DNA of 64,000 nt, taken from Neobacillus ginsengisoli. GTDB lineage: Bacteria > Bacillota > Bacilli > Bacillales_B > DSM-18226. Location: contig NZ_JAUSTW010000005.1 of NCBI RefSeq assembly GCF_030813055.1, forward strand, positions 62,001-126,000, given 5' to 3'. Shown here one piece after another: positions 17,433 through 26,019 of this stretch. Each line of letters opens with the position of its first letter. Position 1 is the stretch's first letter. The notes under the pieces are model-generated. The model worked only from the letters and a program-made list of their open reading frames with translations. It made no database searches and was not told where the DNA came from. The position numbers were made by a program, and so were the translations under genes.

Positions 17433-17924
17433 ATGGAAAACTATATCTTCAACCATTTAAGATTTGCTCGGGACAATACGATTGGTCAAGTGGCAGAAGT
17501 GAATGATCGGACATCGCTTATCATACCAGAAGGATTCAACAACAATATTAAATGGAATCTTGGACATATTTATGTGGTGCAAGAAATCTTTGCCTTTCGT
17601 TCCAATGAAGAAAAAATGAAGATGCCAGATCATTTTATGAAATTATTCAGTCGAGGTACGAAACCAGGAGATTGGGGAGAACAGGTACCGTCTATTCATG
17701 AATTAATTCAGTTGCTCGAAAATCAATTCAATAGGATTGAACAAGTATTGGAACCTCGGCTAAAAGAAACGGTAGAGCATCCGTTTACAACGTCTACAGG
17801 CAGTCTTACATTATCCACAGTAGAAGAATTTCTTAGCTTTTGTTTATATCATGAAGGAATACACGTTGAGGCCATTAAATCGATCAAACGAATTATTCAA
17901 AAATCGGGCGCGTTTATGAAGTAA
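17433..17924 (+). CDS. DinB-superfamily protein
   Basis: A four-helix DinB-like protein of 163 aa. GGGAGGCG is 6 nt before ATG 17433. Metal-site His residues are visible in NLGHIYVVQE and YHEGIHVEAIKSI, at the spacing usual for the fold. It is only distantly similar to the DinB protein at 13768-14271, with different surrounding residues, so it is not a recent duplicate. It stands alone and ends at a terminator. The activity is unknown; thiol transfer (bacillithiol) is known for relatives. Confidence 0.8.
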   Translation: MENYIFNHLRFARDNTIGQVAEVNDRTSLIIPEGFNNNIKWNLGHIYVVQEIFAFRSNEEKMKMPDHFMKLFSRGTKPGDWGEQVPSIHELIQLLENQFNRIEQVLEPRLKETVEHPFTTSTGSLTLSTVEEFLSFCLYHEGIHVEAIKSIKRIIQKSGAFMK

Positions 17925-17927
17925 CAA

Positions 17928-17973
17928 AAAAGCCTAATTTCTCAATTTTAATGCTGAGGAATTGGGCTTTTTA
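17928..17973 (+). terminator. Terminator of the DinB-like gene
   Basis: AAAAAGCCTAATTTCTCA and TGAGGAATTGGGCTTTTT arms with an AT-rich loop; the tail is T-rich. Confidence 0.75.
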
Positions 17974-18076
17974 ATATTGGAATTTCCTTAACGTTGTAAA
18001 TCCGCATTTTCCTGACGCTACCCCTTTAAAGCCATATTTTTAAATTGATCTTACTATCAATTGGAAGGTGATTAAT

Positions 18077-18184
18077 ATGAAAATATTAAAAATTCTTTTT
18101 CCCATCTTTATTGTTACTTTATCCTTTTCGAGTCATTTAATACAAGTGTCAGATGATAAAACAGCTTTACCACCATACAAATAG
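18077..18184 (+). CDS. Small exported peptide, 35 aa
   Basis: ATG 18077 follows GGAAGGTG. A Lys-containing start and a hydrophobic core (FPIFIVTLSFSSHLI) form a signal peptide, followed by a short tail ending PPYK. After TAG 18182 the same frame continues for 16 codons with RPPLDSRGNS, so the gene may be cut short by an amber mutation. The size resembles Phr-type signalling peptide precursors, but no rap gene is adjacent. Unknown function. Confidence 0.4.
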   Translation: MKILKILFPIFIVTLSFSSHLIQVSDDKTALPPYK

Positions 18185-18222
18185 ATAAGACCACCTTTAG
18201 ACTCCAGAGGTAATAGTTGTTT

Positions 18223-18834
18223 TTAAATCTTAAATGCTAATTGATTAAACTCCGGAACGGTTATAAAGTGATAATTATTTTTCTGTAAATATTGAATGAT
18301 TTGATTCAAAGATGCCACAGTTTGATCCCGAGGCCCACTACCATATTGATCCCCATCATGCATCACAATAAGACTATTTTTTTGTAACCCAGTAATGACA
18401 TGTTGATGAATGGCAAGAGGTGAGCTCTCACACCAATCCTGACTATCTACATTCCATAATACAGAAGTCATCCCCAATTTTTTTATAATAGCCTTAGTAT
18501 CATTATCAATTGCACCATAGGGAGCACGAAACAGATCTGGAGAAGTTCCTATCAACTTTTGTATCTGAACATTTGTTGAATGAATTTCATTCCGCAATTG
18601 ATTTTCGGTAAGGGTCGATATATCCGGATGACTCCAAGTATGATTTCCGAGTACATGTCCTTCCGAGTGAATGCGATGTACTAAGATTGGGAATTTTTTC
18701 GCTTCAGAACCGACGACAAAGAATGTTGCAGGGACCTGGTATCGTTTAAGAATATCTAAAATATAAAATGTATAAGGTGAAGGTCCATCATCAAAGGTCA
18801 AGGAAACATACTTAGATAAATTTTTGTCCATCAT
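18223..18834 (-). CDS. Polysaccharide deacetylase (NodB fold) without signal peptide
   Basis: A carbohydrate esterase family 4 enzyme of 203 aa. All NodB motifs are present: TFDDGPS (motif 1 with the metal Asp), HTWSHPD (metal His pair), RAPYG (motif 3), VDSQDW (motif 4) and IVMHDG (motif 5). It removes acetyl groups from peptidoglycan or chitin-like sugars. No signal peptide or membrane anchor precedes the domain, unusual for cell-wall-acting members; either it works in the cytoplasm or leaves by another route, or an upstream start was lost. AAAGGG lies before the ATG pair at 18834/18831. It stands as a single gene. Confidence 0.9.
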   Translation of the reverse strand: MMDKNLSKYVSLTFDDGPSPYTFYILDILKRYQVPATFFVVGSEAKKFPILVHRIHSEGHVLGNHTWSHPDISTLTENQLRNEIHSTNVQIQKLIGTSPDLFRAPYGAIDNDTKAIIKKLGMTSVLWNVDSQDWCESSPLAIHQHVITGLQKNSLIVMHDGDQYGSGPRDQTVASLNQIIQYLQKNNYHFITVPEFNQLAFKI

Positions 18835-19200
18835 TTTATAAAACCCTTTCTTTTATTAACTAGAAACGATGAAATGCTTATTTGGAAGAGCATTTTTCCT
18901 TTATTAACAGAATTGTATCAAATAGCGATGTATTCTTTTCTTTTGATATGACTACTACAGTATATGGGAATTGTCTAACAAACGGAACAAATATGGCAAT
19001 AGGCTTTAGGTGATAAGATTCTCACTTTTATTTTCGATACTTACAAGAAGTTGTCCATAACAAAACCTTTTGGCCCCCAGGGGATTTCAGTTAAATGGCG
19101 AACAATTTAAAAAAACATCATATCCTATGAAGTCGTCCACTTCTTTTTCTCCTGTTTACATTAACAAGAAATAAGAAAGAGAAAAAGGAGGGAGAAAATA
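18835..19200. other. Intergenic stretch
   Basis: It contains the promoter region of the deacetylase on one side and a GGAGGGAG site before the small genes at 19201 on the other. No other feature was found. Confidence 0.4.
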
Positions 19201-19347
19201 ATGGATAGAACGGAATATCGTCAGATTGCTTATAATCTTATAGAGAAAGAAGTAGAAGTTATTACACTTCGTGGAACTTTTAGAGTTATTCTTTTATCTG
19301 CTAAAAGTAATTTATCATTATGGCTACTAGAATTAGAGGCCGATTAG
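19201..19347 (+). CDS. Small protein, 48 aa, first of three overlapping small genes
   Basis: A strong AAGGAGGGAG precedes ATG 19201. The product is soluble, begins with acidic/basic helices (DRTEYRQIAYNLIEKEVEV) and has no signal peptide. Its last 28 bases overlap the start of the next small gene (19320) in another frame, so translation may be coupled. I do not recognise it. Confidence 0.45.
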   Translation: MDRTEYRQIAYNLIEKEVEVITLRGTFRVILLSAKSNLSLWLLELEAD

Positions 19348-19493
19348 TACGTCTTTTAATCCGAATAGCATTATTTGTTGTATTATTCTGTTTGATAGAA
19401 GGAACGGGAGGATCATTTGCATTTACACCATCCAGACATGCACAAGATGAAGACGTTATTCTATCAAATTACTTAATTGATGATGATGAATGA
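19320..19493 (+). CDS. Small exported or membrane protein, 57 aa
   Basis: ATG 19320 lies inside the previous gene. The product has an Arg-rich start, a hydrophobic core (LFVVLFCLIEGTGGSFAF) consistent with a signal peptide, and an acidic tail ending DDDE. The stop TGA (19491-19493) overlaps the ATG (19490) of a further 27-codon frame in an ATGA arrangement typical for coupled genes. Unknown function. Confidence 0.45.
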   Translation: MATRIRGRLVRLLIRIALFVVLFCLIEGTGGSFAFTPSRHAQDEDVILSNYLIDDDE

Positions 19494-19573
19494 TCAAAGT
19501 ATTATGTATCGGCAAATACGTTTATCTGTACTATGAAAATCCGGAGTATTTAAAGTATGGAGCACAGCATTGA
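19490..19573 (+). CDS. Very small frame of 27 codons coupled to the preceding gene
   Basis: It starts at the ATGA overlap with the 57-aa gene and encodes a Tyr-rich peptide (KYVYLYYENPEYLKYG). It may be the N-terminal stub of a decayed gene. Downstream, 19574-19839 contains one more 27-codon frame (ATG 19697 to TAA 19778, with FPGMGMGGFHRMD) but nothing recognisable. Confidence 0.3.
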   Translation: MIKVLCIGKYVYLYYENPEYLKYGAQH

Positions 19574-19839
19574 TTCCTGAAAGCCTATTTTTTCGAGGGT
19601 AGTTAATCTGCCAATTTTAAAGATAAATTAGCTCCCAAATTGTCTAAAAGCATTGTATGTTAAAGACTAAGAAGTATAAAAAAAGAGATGACAGCAATGA
19701 CATTAGACTATCATGTTATGGCCTTTCCTGGAATGGGTATGGGCGGTTTCCATAGAATGGATATTCTAGTTATCCTCTAACCTTTATTTCGGATACCTTC
19801 GTGAATTACTTTACTCTGATGATAGTAATGATTTTTTGA

Positions 19840-20055
19840 TTAGATATAAGTCAACCAGCCATTAGTCATCACTTAAGAATATTAAAAAATGCAGATCTAA
19901 TAACCGAAAATAGAAAAGGACTTTGGAATGTTTATTCAATAAATAGTCAAAACATTTACTTTCCACTTGTTAAGGATATTCTAAGCTATTTTCCAAGTCA
20001 GGAGGAAAAACTTGATTGGTTGGAGAGACAGGGATTGAGAATTATTTACGATTAA
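19840..20055 (+). pseudogene. ArsR-family regulator lacking its N-terminus
   Basis: The frame begins inside the recognition helix (LDISQPAISHHLRILKNADLI) and continues through the wing (NRKGLWNVYSIN) to a C-terminal helix and TAA 20053. About 35-40 residues expected before it, including the first helices, are absent, and no start codon with a ribosome binding site is present. No metal ligands can be assigned. Confidence 0.75.
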
Positions 20056-20059
20056 TAAC

Positions 20060-20090
20060 AACCGCATTTAATTAAATGCGGTTAATTTTT
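20060..20090 (+). terminator. Terminator after the ArsR remnant
   Basis: AACCGCATTT and AAATGCGGTT form a perfect 10-bp stem with an AATT loop and an AATTTTT tail. Confidence 0.75.
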
Positions 20091-20297
20091 GTTATTAAGA
20101 TAGTTCTAAGTAATAAATGATTACTGAATTTTTACTCCTACATCAATTAATTAAGGCAGAACTGGAGCTGCAATTTTGTAATCTCTCTTATTTTTAGCAC
20201 TATCATATTGAGTTTGTTCAATCGTCCTGTTTCTTGCACTTATTTATTTTTTGGCCGTGTAATAGTTTATTTTTGTTCCGATGCTTTATTTTAATAA

Positions 20298-20498
20298 TTA
20301 CTGGCATCCAGTTGTCATTGGACAATCAGGCGAAGTTGCACATTCAGAAACACCTCGGTTCATTTCTTTTGCACACATAGAAACACATTTCCCTTTATCC
20401 ATGTGTGCACAATTAGCCACATCTGGGCCAGCAGCGAAAACGGAAGTTCCTAAAGCCATTGTTGAAATAAAAGCGAATGTTGCAATGATTTTTTTCAT
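20298..20498 (-). CDS. Small secreted Cys-rich protein
   Basis: A 66-aa protein read from ATG 20498 behind GAGGAGG. Residues 1-22 form a Sec signal peptide ending AXA (VFAAG). The mature part of about 43 residues has six Cys, with spacing C-x7-C-x3-C-x10-C-x5-C-x5-C, and several Met and His. It could hold metal ions or form three disulfides. It lies about 480 bp from csoR-copZ-copA, transcribed away from them. Copper binding outside the membrane is a reasonable guess, but the family has no function that I know. Confidence 0.65.
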   Translation of the reverse strand: MKKIIATFAFISTMALGTSVFAAGPDVANCAHMDKGKCVSMCAKEMNRGVSECATSPDCPMTTGCQ

Positions 20499-20851
20499 AA
20501 TAATCCTCCTCTAAATTCATTCATTTCCATTTGTTCATTTATAGGATATAAGAAATATTTGAAGAAAGTATGGAGAACTTTGAAAATGCGAAATCGTTCA
20601 CAAAATATACTTAAATATAAATTACGCCTTCAAACTTTCATCACATTTTTTATGTATAATCACCTTAGTAATAAACTTTCATATGATTCCAATAGATAGA
20701 GCTTCAATAAATTTGGACAAGCTAAAAAGTTTGGCTAAAGTGTATTTACAAGAATTAATGGGTTTTTAATGAGATGTACGGCAGGAGATAGTTGAGAAAT
20801 AATTAAGCAAATTGCAAAACAGTAAATATATAAAAATATTTTCTTAAATCC

Positions 20852-20881
20852 TTCACATACAGTAGGGGGGTATAGTATAAT
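20852..20881 (+). promoter_or_regulatory. Promoter and CsoR-type operator of csoR-copZ
   Basis: TTCACA (20852-20857) and TATAAT (20876-20881) are 18 bp apart. ATACAGTAGGGGGGTAT (20857-20873) fills the spacer and resembles known CsoR operators (TACC/CCCC-type G-tract dyads), so Cu-free CsoR would block the promoter. Confidence 0.7.
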
Positions 20882-20979
20882 GTAATTGTGGAGGCAATAT
20901 TTAGGATGAAAACATAAATCATGATTGTAATCTTTCTGAAGGAAGGAAAAGCCATCATTCTGATAAAGTTAAGAAAAAT

Positions 20980-21222
20980 TTGGTTACTCGTTTAAATCGA
21001 ATTGAAGGTCAAATTCGGGGAATAAAAGGATTAATTGAAAAAGACACATATTGCGATGATGTCATAACCCAAATTGCAGCTACACAGTCTGCTTTAAACA
21101 GTGTGGCAAAGATTCTTCTTGAAGGACATTTAAAAACTTGTTTATTGGAACGAATTAATGAGGGTGATACAGAAGTTTTAGACGTGGTTCTTTTAACAAT
21201 TGAAAGGTTATTGAAAAAATAA
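20980..21222 (+). CDS. csoR: CsoR-type copper-sensing repressor (start uncertain)
   Basis: A four-helix CsoR/RcnR-family repressor that leaves DNA on binding Cu(I). The Cu ligands are clear: Cys in DTYCDDV, His and Cys in EGHLKTC, with the Cys-x24-His-x3-Cys spacing of CsoR. The conserved RLNRIEGQIRGI follows the start. The frame has no ATG; TTG 20980 (80 aa) has a poor ribosome binding site. The same frame continues upstream for 25 sensible codons (NHDCNLSEGRKSHHSDKVKK) to 20905, where a well-placed ATG (20906, with GGAGG) is out of frame by one base. Either a 1-nt deletion has damaged the start or the shorter TTG form is used. copZ follows after 15 nt. Confidence 0.8.
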   Translation: MVTRLNRIEGQIRGIKGLIEKDTYCDDVITQIAATQSALNSVAKILLEGHLKTCLLERINEGDTEVLDVVLLTIERLLKK

Positions 21223-21237
21223 AAGGAGTGATTATAA

Positions 21238-21444
21238 ATGGAAAAAATCACATTAAAAGTGAATGGAATGTCATGCGGCCATTGCGTGAATGCTGTTGAA
21301 GGTAGTGTGGGTAAATTAGCAGGTGTTAAATCGGTAAAGGTTCATTTGAAAACTGGAAATGTAGATATTGAATTTAATCCTTCTGAAGTATCCTTAAGTA
21401 AAATCAAAGAAACAATCGATGACCAAGGCTATGATGTTGAATAG
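21238..21444 (+). CDS. copZ: Copper chaperone CopZ
   Basis: A 68-aa heavy-metal-associated domain protein with GMSCGHC near residues 9-15, the Cu(I)-binding CxxC of CopZ. It carries Cu(I) in the cytoplasm and hands it to the HMA domains of CopA, encoded next. The beta-alpha-beta-beta-alpha-beta pattern covers the whole protein and Tyr occurs near the end (DQGYDVE), as usual. AAAGGAG precedes ATG 21238. It shares a transcript with csoR and is followed by a hairpin before copA. Confidence 0.95.
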   Translation: MEKITLKVNGMSCGHCVNAVEGSVGKLAGVKSVKVHLKTGNVDIEFNPSEVSLSKIKETIDDQGYDVE

Positions 21445-21453
21445 AATAAACAA

Positions 21454-21485
21454 GATAACGTGCTATTAGGGCACGTTATCTTTAA
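21454..21485 (+). terminator. Hairpin between copZ and copA
   Basis: GATAACGTGC and GCACGTTATC form a perfect 10-bp stem with only TTT behind it. It is probably a partial terminator that lowers read-through into copA. Confidence 0.6.
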
Positions 21486-21494
21486 CAAAAATAT

Positions 21495-21511
21495 ATACCC
21501 CCCGCAAGTAT
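21495..21511 (+). promoter_or_regulatory. Second CsoR-type operator, before copA
   Basis: ATACCCCCCGCAAGTAT is a G/C-tract dyad like the site at 20857-20873 but with the C tract on this strand. It sits 17 bp before the copA start, so copA may have separate copper control. Confidence 0.55.
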
Positions 21512-21527
21512 AAGAGAGGTGTTTAAT

Positions 21528-23942
21528 ATGAGTAATGAGTTAAAAGAAACAAATTTTCAAATTACAGGAATGACATGTGCAGCCTGTGCAACAAGGATAG
21601 AAAAAGGAATCAAAAAAATGGAGGGTGTTAAAGAAGCGAATGTTAATTTAACACTTGAAAAGTCCACCATTAAATATGATCCTAATCTTGTATCTAACCA
21701 GGATTTTCAAAAGAAAATTCAAGATTTAGGATACGATGTTGTAAAAGAAAAAAAAGAATTCGATATTACTGGAATGACCTGTGCGGCTTGTGCAACAAGA
21801 ATTGAAAAAGGATTAAACAAACTTGAAGGGGTTAATAAAGCTACCGTCAATTTGGCATTAGAAAGTGCAACGGTGGAATATAATCCATCATTAATTAATA
21901 CCCAAGAAATCATTAAGGGTGTTGAAACATTAGGATACAGAGCGATTTCAAAAGAGGAAAAGGATGAAAAAGTAGATTACCGTCAGGAACAAATAAAGAA
22001 ACAGCAAGGCAAATTTATTTTTTCAGCAATATTGTCTTTTCCGTTATTGTGGTCAATGGTTTCTCATTTTTCATTTACATCCTTTATCTATCTTCCCGCA
22101 ATGTTCATGAACCCATGGGTTCAATTGGCTCTTGCCACTCCAGTCCAATTTATTATTGGAAAGCAATTTTATGTTGGTGCTTTTAAAGCATTACGAAATA
22201 AGAGTGCGAACATGGATGTTCTTGTTGCTTTAGGAACATCAGCGGCATATTTTTATAGTTTGTATGAAACCATAACATCAATTGTTGCAGAAACACATAT
22301 GGTCGAATTGTATTATGAAACAAGTTCGATACTAATTACCTTAATCCTTTTAGGAAAGCTATTTGAAGCAAAAGCAAAAGGTCGTTCATCAGAAGCTATT
22401 AAAAAGTTAATGGGTTTACAAGCTAAAACAGCAATTGTTGTCCGTGATGAAATAGAGAAAGAAATACCTCTTGAGGAAGTTGTTGAAGGTGACATTGTTT
22501 ACATCAAACCTGGTGAAAAAGTACCAGTTGACGGCGAGATTATGGAAGGACGTTCTTCTTTAGATGAATCCATGTTAACAGGTGAAAGTGTGCCAGTGGA
22601 TAAAAAAGTAGGGGATTCTGTAATTGGAGCGACCATTAATAAAAACGGATTTTTAAAAGTGAAGGCAACTAAAGTAGGACGGGATTCAGTATTAGCCCAA
22701 ATCATTAAGGTTGTCGAAGAAGCTCAAGGATCAAAAGCGCCTATTCAACGTCTGGCAGACCAAATTTCTGGAATCTTTGTTCCGATTGTTGTTGGTATTG
22801 CTATTGTAACCTTCTTAATCTGGTTTATTTGGATTAGTCCAGGAGAGTTTGCGATTGCTCTTGAAAAACTAATTGCCGTTCTTGTTATTGCTTGTCCATG
22901 TGCATTGGGTCTAGCTACTCCTACATCCATTATGGCTGGGTCAGGGAGAGCTGCTGAGTTTGGGATTCTCTTTAAAGGCGGAGAACACCTTGAAAGGACT
23001 CATTGCATAGACACCGTTATCTTAGATAAAACTGGTACAGTGACAAAAGGTATTCCTCAGTTAACAGATGTGATTTTACACGAATCTATGGATGAAAAAG
23101 AATTTTTATCCCTTCTTGGTTCTGCTGAAAATCAATCAGAGCACCCTTTGGCGCAAGCAATTGTTCAAGGGGTTAAGGATAGGAATATTACACTTACAGA
23201 GGTTCAAAACTTCGAAGCCATCCCAGGTTATGGAGTAAAAGCAATCGTGGATAATAAACAGATTCTGATTGGAACTCGCAGACTGATGAAGAGTGAAAAT
23301 ATTGACATGACAAAAGCTACTTCAACGATGGAAACACTTGAATCTAATGGTAAAACGGCAATGCTTGTAAGTATTGAAGGAACATATAGCGGTATTATAG
23401 CCGTGGCAGATGCAATAAAAGACACATCAAAAGAAGCTGTTCGTCGTCTAAAAGATTTAAATATATATGTCATCATGATTACAGGAGATAATTCAAGGAC
23501 AGCAGAGTCGATTGCCAAGCAAGTCGGAATTGACCATGTTATCGCTGAAGTTCTTCCAGAGGGAAAAGCCGAAGAAGTTAAAAAACTTCAAAAAGAAGGA
23601 AGAAAAGTAGCAATGGTGGGTGATGGGATTAATGATGCTCCTGCTCTTGCTGTTGCCGATATAGGTATGGCTTTAGGAACGGGAACAGATGTAGCGATGG
23701 AAGCTGCTGATATTACGTTAATAAAGGGAGATTTAAATACCATAGCAGACGCCATTTTTATGAGTAAGAAAACGATTAGAAATATCAAGCTAAATCTTTT
23801 TTGGGCATTAGCTTATAATAGCATTGGTATCCCGATTGCTGCTATTGGTCTTTTGGCACCTTGGTTAGCAGGTGCTGCAATGGCTTTCAGTTCTGTTTCG
23901 GTCGTATTGAATGCACTTCGACTTCAAAGAGTAAGACTCTAA
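21528..23942 (+). CDS. copA: Copper-exporting P-type ATPase CopA
   Basis: A Cu(I) P1B-type ATPase of about 804 aa. ATG 21528 is chosen because GAGAGG is spaced 8 nt upstream; an in-frame GTG at 21519 overlaps that site. Two N-terminal HMA domains carry GMTCAACAT each (about residues 14-22 and 82-90). Eight membrane helices, TGES in the actuator, the CPCALG metal-site helix, [14 protein letters not shown] (the HP motif of P1B pumps) and [10 protein letters not shown] follow. It pumps Cu(I) out of the cell and receives it from CopZ. It ends at a terminator and is preceded by its own CsoR-like site. Confidence 0.96.
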   Translation: MSNELKETNFQITGMTCAACATRIEKGIKKMEGVKEANVNLTLEKSTIKYDPNLVSNQDFQKKIQDLGYDVVKEKKEFDITGMTCAACATRIEKGLNKLEGVNKATVNLALESATVEYNPSLINTQEIIKGVETLGYRAISKEEKDEKVDYRQEQIKKQQGKFIFSAILSFPLLWSMVSHFSFTSFIYLPAMFMNPWVQLALATPVQFIIGKQFYVGAFKALRNKSANMDVLVALGTSAAYFYSLYETITSIVAETHMVELYYETSSILITLILLGKLFEAKAKGRSSEAIKKLMGLQAKTAIVVRDEIEKEIPLEEVVEGDIVYIKPGEKVPVDGEIMEGRSSLDESMLTGESVPVDKKVGDSVIGATINKNGFLKVKATKVGRDSVLAQIIKVVEEAQGSKAPIQRLADQISGIFVPIVVGIAIVTFLIWFIWISPGEFAIALEKLIAVLVIACPCALGLATPTSIMAGSGRAAEFGILFKGGEHLERTHCIDTVILDKTGTVTKGIPQLTDVILHESMDEKEFLSLLGSAENQSEHPLAQAIVQGVKDRNITLTEVQNFEAIPGYGVKAIVDNKQILIGTRRLMKSENIDMTKATSTMETLESNGKTAMLVSIEGTYSGIIAVADAIKDTSKEAVRRLKDLNIYVIMITGDNSRTAESIAKQVGIDHVIAEVLPEGKAEEVKKLQKEGRKVAMVGDGINDAPALAVADIGMALGTGTDVAMEAADITLIKGDLNTIADAIFMSKKTIRNIKLNLFWALAYNSIGIPIAAIGLLAPWLAGAAMAFSSVSVVLNALRLQRVRL

Positions 23943-23969
23943 AAAAGACCCAATGGGTCTTTTTTTGTT
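23943..23969 (+). terminator. Terminator of copA
   Basis: AAGACCC and GGGTCTT arms followed by a long T run, directly after the stop codon. Confidence 0.8.
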
Positions 23970-24020
23970 TGCCTTACATGATTCTAATATGGGGGATTTT
24001 TCTCTTTTTAAAAGATAAAG

Positions 24021-24614
24021 TCACTTTTTCATTATTTCTAATTGAACAAAGAGACCATTGTAAAAAGTTCTTTTTTCCAATATTTCCAGTCCATTTGATT
24101 TTATCATCATTACAGTATCTCGATTTAAATTACAGCCGTCACAAACTTTTTTCCAGAAAGGTGTTAACCAATCCTGTAATTTTGCCAAAAAGGGATTTTT
24201 CATTCTTACGTGTTCAAAAAGAAGGATTTTGCCGTCTAGTTTGCATACTCGTTTCATTTCTTGTAAGGCTATTTCTGGATTTGGAATTGTACAGAGAACC
24301 AATGTAGCAACCACAGTATCGAAAGTATTATCGACAAAGGGCAATCGTTCAGCACTTTCCCTAATAATTTGTATTGGGACTATGGACAATTCCGTTCTTT
24401 TGTTGGAACGTTCAATCATATTTTGGCTTGGTTCAATTGCAGTTACTTTTTTAACAGATTGATAATAAGGAAAATTAATTCCAGTTCCTGATCCTACTTC
24501 AAGAACAGTACCGTTCGCTCGTTGAAGCAAATCTCTTCGGATCGATTTAAATCTTCCTTTTTCTAATGGACTCATAAAAAAATCATACCATTTTGGAAAG
24601 GTATTACCCATCAT
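24021..24614 (-). CDS. Class I SAM-dependent methyltransferase
   Basis: A UbiE-like methyltransferase of 197 aa. ATG 24614 is preferred, since GGAG lies 8 nt before it. Motif I reads VLEVGSGTGINFPYY (SAM binding), the acidic strand-2 end is AIEPSQNMIERS, and motif IV/post-I is VVATLVLCTIPNPEIALQEM with the typical LVLC. Later DGKILLFEHVRMKNP matches the UbiE-like pattern. A C-terminal GCNLNRDTVMMIKSNGLEI suggests the phospholipid- or small-molecule-methylating subgroup often seen near metal genes. The substrate is unknown. It is convergent with copA and does not share its transcript. Confidence 0.88.
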   Translation of the reverse strand: MMGNTFPKWYDFFMSPLEKGRFKSIRRDLLQRANGTVLEVGSGTGINFPYYQSVKKVTAIEPSQNMIERSNKRTELSIVPIQIIRESAERLPFVDNTFDTVVATLVLCTIPNPEIALQEMKRVCKLDGKILLFEHVRMKNPFLAKLQDWLTPFWKKVCDGCNLNRDTVMMIKSNGLEILEKRTFYNGLFVQLEIMKK

Positions 24615-24635
24615 TTCAACTCCAATTTTTATTAT

Positions 24636-25034
24636 CACTCTTCAATCGCTGCGCACTCAACGGAAAAAGGGGTAGTTGCAATTGGAACAGACCAAGGTGT
24701 TTTCTTATCCAAAGATTATGGAAACCATTTTGAATTGATTATACCGAATATCAATGTAACTACCATCTCTTTTGATCACAATAACGGTTTGATTGTAGGT
24801 TATATGACAGATAAGGCGAAATTAATGGGGTTCAATTTAACAAATAAAGAAACAGTAGATTTAAAAGCTCCTAATATAGGAAAAACAGCCATTGAATATG
24901 TACAGCAAAATCCTGCCAAAGGTACTGAGTTTACCTTTGCAACTTTAGATAAAGACATTTATATGACTAAAAATACGGGTTCAACTTGGACGGAAATAGT
25001 GGATAAAGGCGTAGCAAATGGAATTACAAAATAA
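24636..25034 (+). pseudogene. C-terminal part of a sialidase/WD-like repeat protein (F510_1955 type)
   Basis: The frame enters without a start codon at STEKGVVAIGTDQGVFLSKDYG and runs to TAA 25032. It contains beta-propeller-like repeats (FATLDKDIYMTKNTGSTWTEI) typical of the F510_1955 family of secreted proteins found beside copper/cupredoxin genes in Bacillus. The N-terminal half is missing and its place is taken by the divergent methyltransferase gene, so an insertion or rearrangement removed it. An internal ATG (24735) cannot give a full protein. Confidence 0.6.
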
Positions 25035-25155
25035 CTACAAAGTTTAAAGTTAATAATTGTTCCTTGGTTTCTACTATTATCAAGATATATAATCGGAGTA
25101 AGTTAGATTCATAATAAGCCATTCTTTAAAAAGGAAATAATGGGGGAAACATCTT

Positions 25156-26013
25156 ATGTTGCTTTATGTGAGTATTACTTTAATTGTCCTTTTGACCAGC
25201 TATGTTATTTATTATACTTTCCGAAATAAGCAAAGGCTTACCTGTATGGCTGGTATGATGATTGCTATGACAAATTCCATGATGGCGAGTATTGCACTTG
25301 GTGCTATATTAGGTACGTTTATACAAAATAAAGATTTAACTATACCTACGATAGCATCTGTATCCATTGGTATGGTTGTAGGATATTTAACGGGAAGACC
25401 TGTTTCCCTCATGGCATCAATCGACGGATTAACAGCTGGAATAATGGGCGGAATGATGGGTTCAATGTTAGGTGTGATGTTACAACCCAAATCAATAGAT
25501 GTGATGATATACTTTATTGATATTGTGTTTGTACTGGTTATGGTTTTACTAATTGGTATGATTGATGAAGAAACAAAAACTCAGAAACAAGAAACCTTTG
25601 TTAGAAAGCCTTTAATAGCAAATCCATTTGTATTAGTTGCTATACTTGCGTTTATGGGTGTCTTGGTATTTGGAAAAGGTACGTTATTTTCAAGTAATAG
25701 TAATCAAGTATCCGCAGAACCTAATCAAATAAAATTCACACCAACAAGTAGCCAAATTCAAGAAGTGGTGGTTAAACCGACTGAATATAGCCCGAATAAT
25801 CTAGTTTTAAAAGCTGGAACACCATCTATTATTAACTTTAAAACGAATAAAGTGTATTGCACTGGTATCGTTATATCCAAGGAACTTGGGTTTAATGTAG
25901 CATTAAAAGAGAAAACAAACAACTTTGTTAACGTCAAAGCTCTAAAACCTGGAACGTATCATTATTCATGTGGAATGGGTATGTACAAAGGTACTGTAAC
26001 AGTTACGGAGTAA
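25156..26013 (+). CDS. Membrane protein with C-terminal cupredoxin domain
   Basis: A 285-aa protein with a Met- and Gly-rich membrane half (about residues 1-175, five to six helices, including MAGMMIAMTNSMMAS and GIMGGMMGSMLGVML) and an extracellular cupredoxin domain (about 200-285). The copper site is visible as Cys in KVYCTGI and the C-terminal YHYSCGMGMYKG (Cys and Met ligands), as in the cupredoxin_1 family. The Met-rich helices may also move copper. GGGGGAAA lies before ATG 25156. It follows the copper operon region on the same strand. A role in copper storage or tolerance is likely but not proven. Confidence 0.75.
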   Translation: MLLYVSITLIVLLTSYVIYYTFRNKQRLTCMAGMMIAMTNSMMASIALGAILGTFIQNKDLTIPTIASVSIGMVVGYLTGRPVSLMASIDGLTAGIMGGMMGSMLGVMLQPKSIDVMIYFIDIVFVLVMVLLIGMIDEETKTQKQETFVRKPLIANPFVLVAILAFMGVLVFGKGTLFSSNSNQVSAEPNQIKFTPTSSQIQEVVVKPTEYSPNNLVLKAGTPSIINFKTNKVYCTGIVISKELGFNVALKEKTNNFVNVKALKPGTYHYSCGMGMYKGTVTVTE

Positions 26014-26019
26014 AATGCT

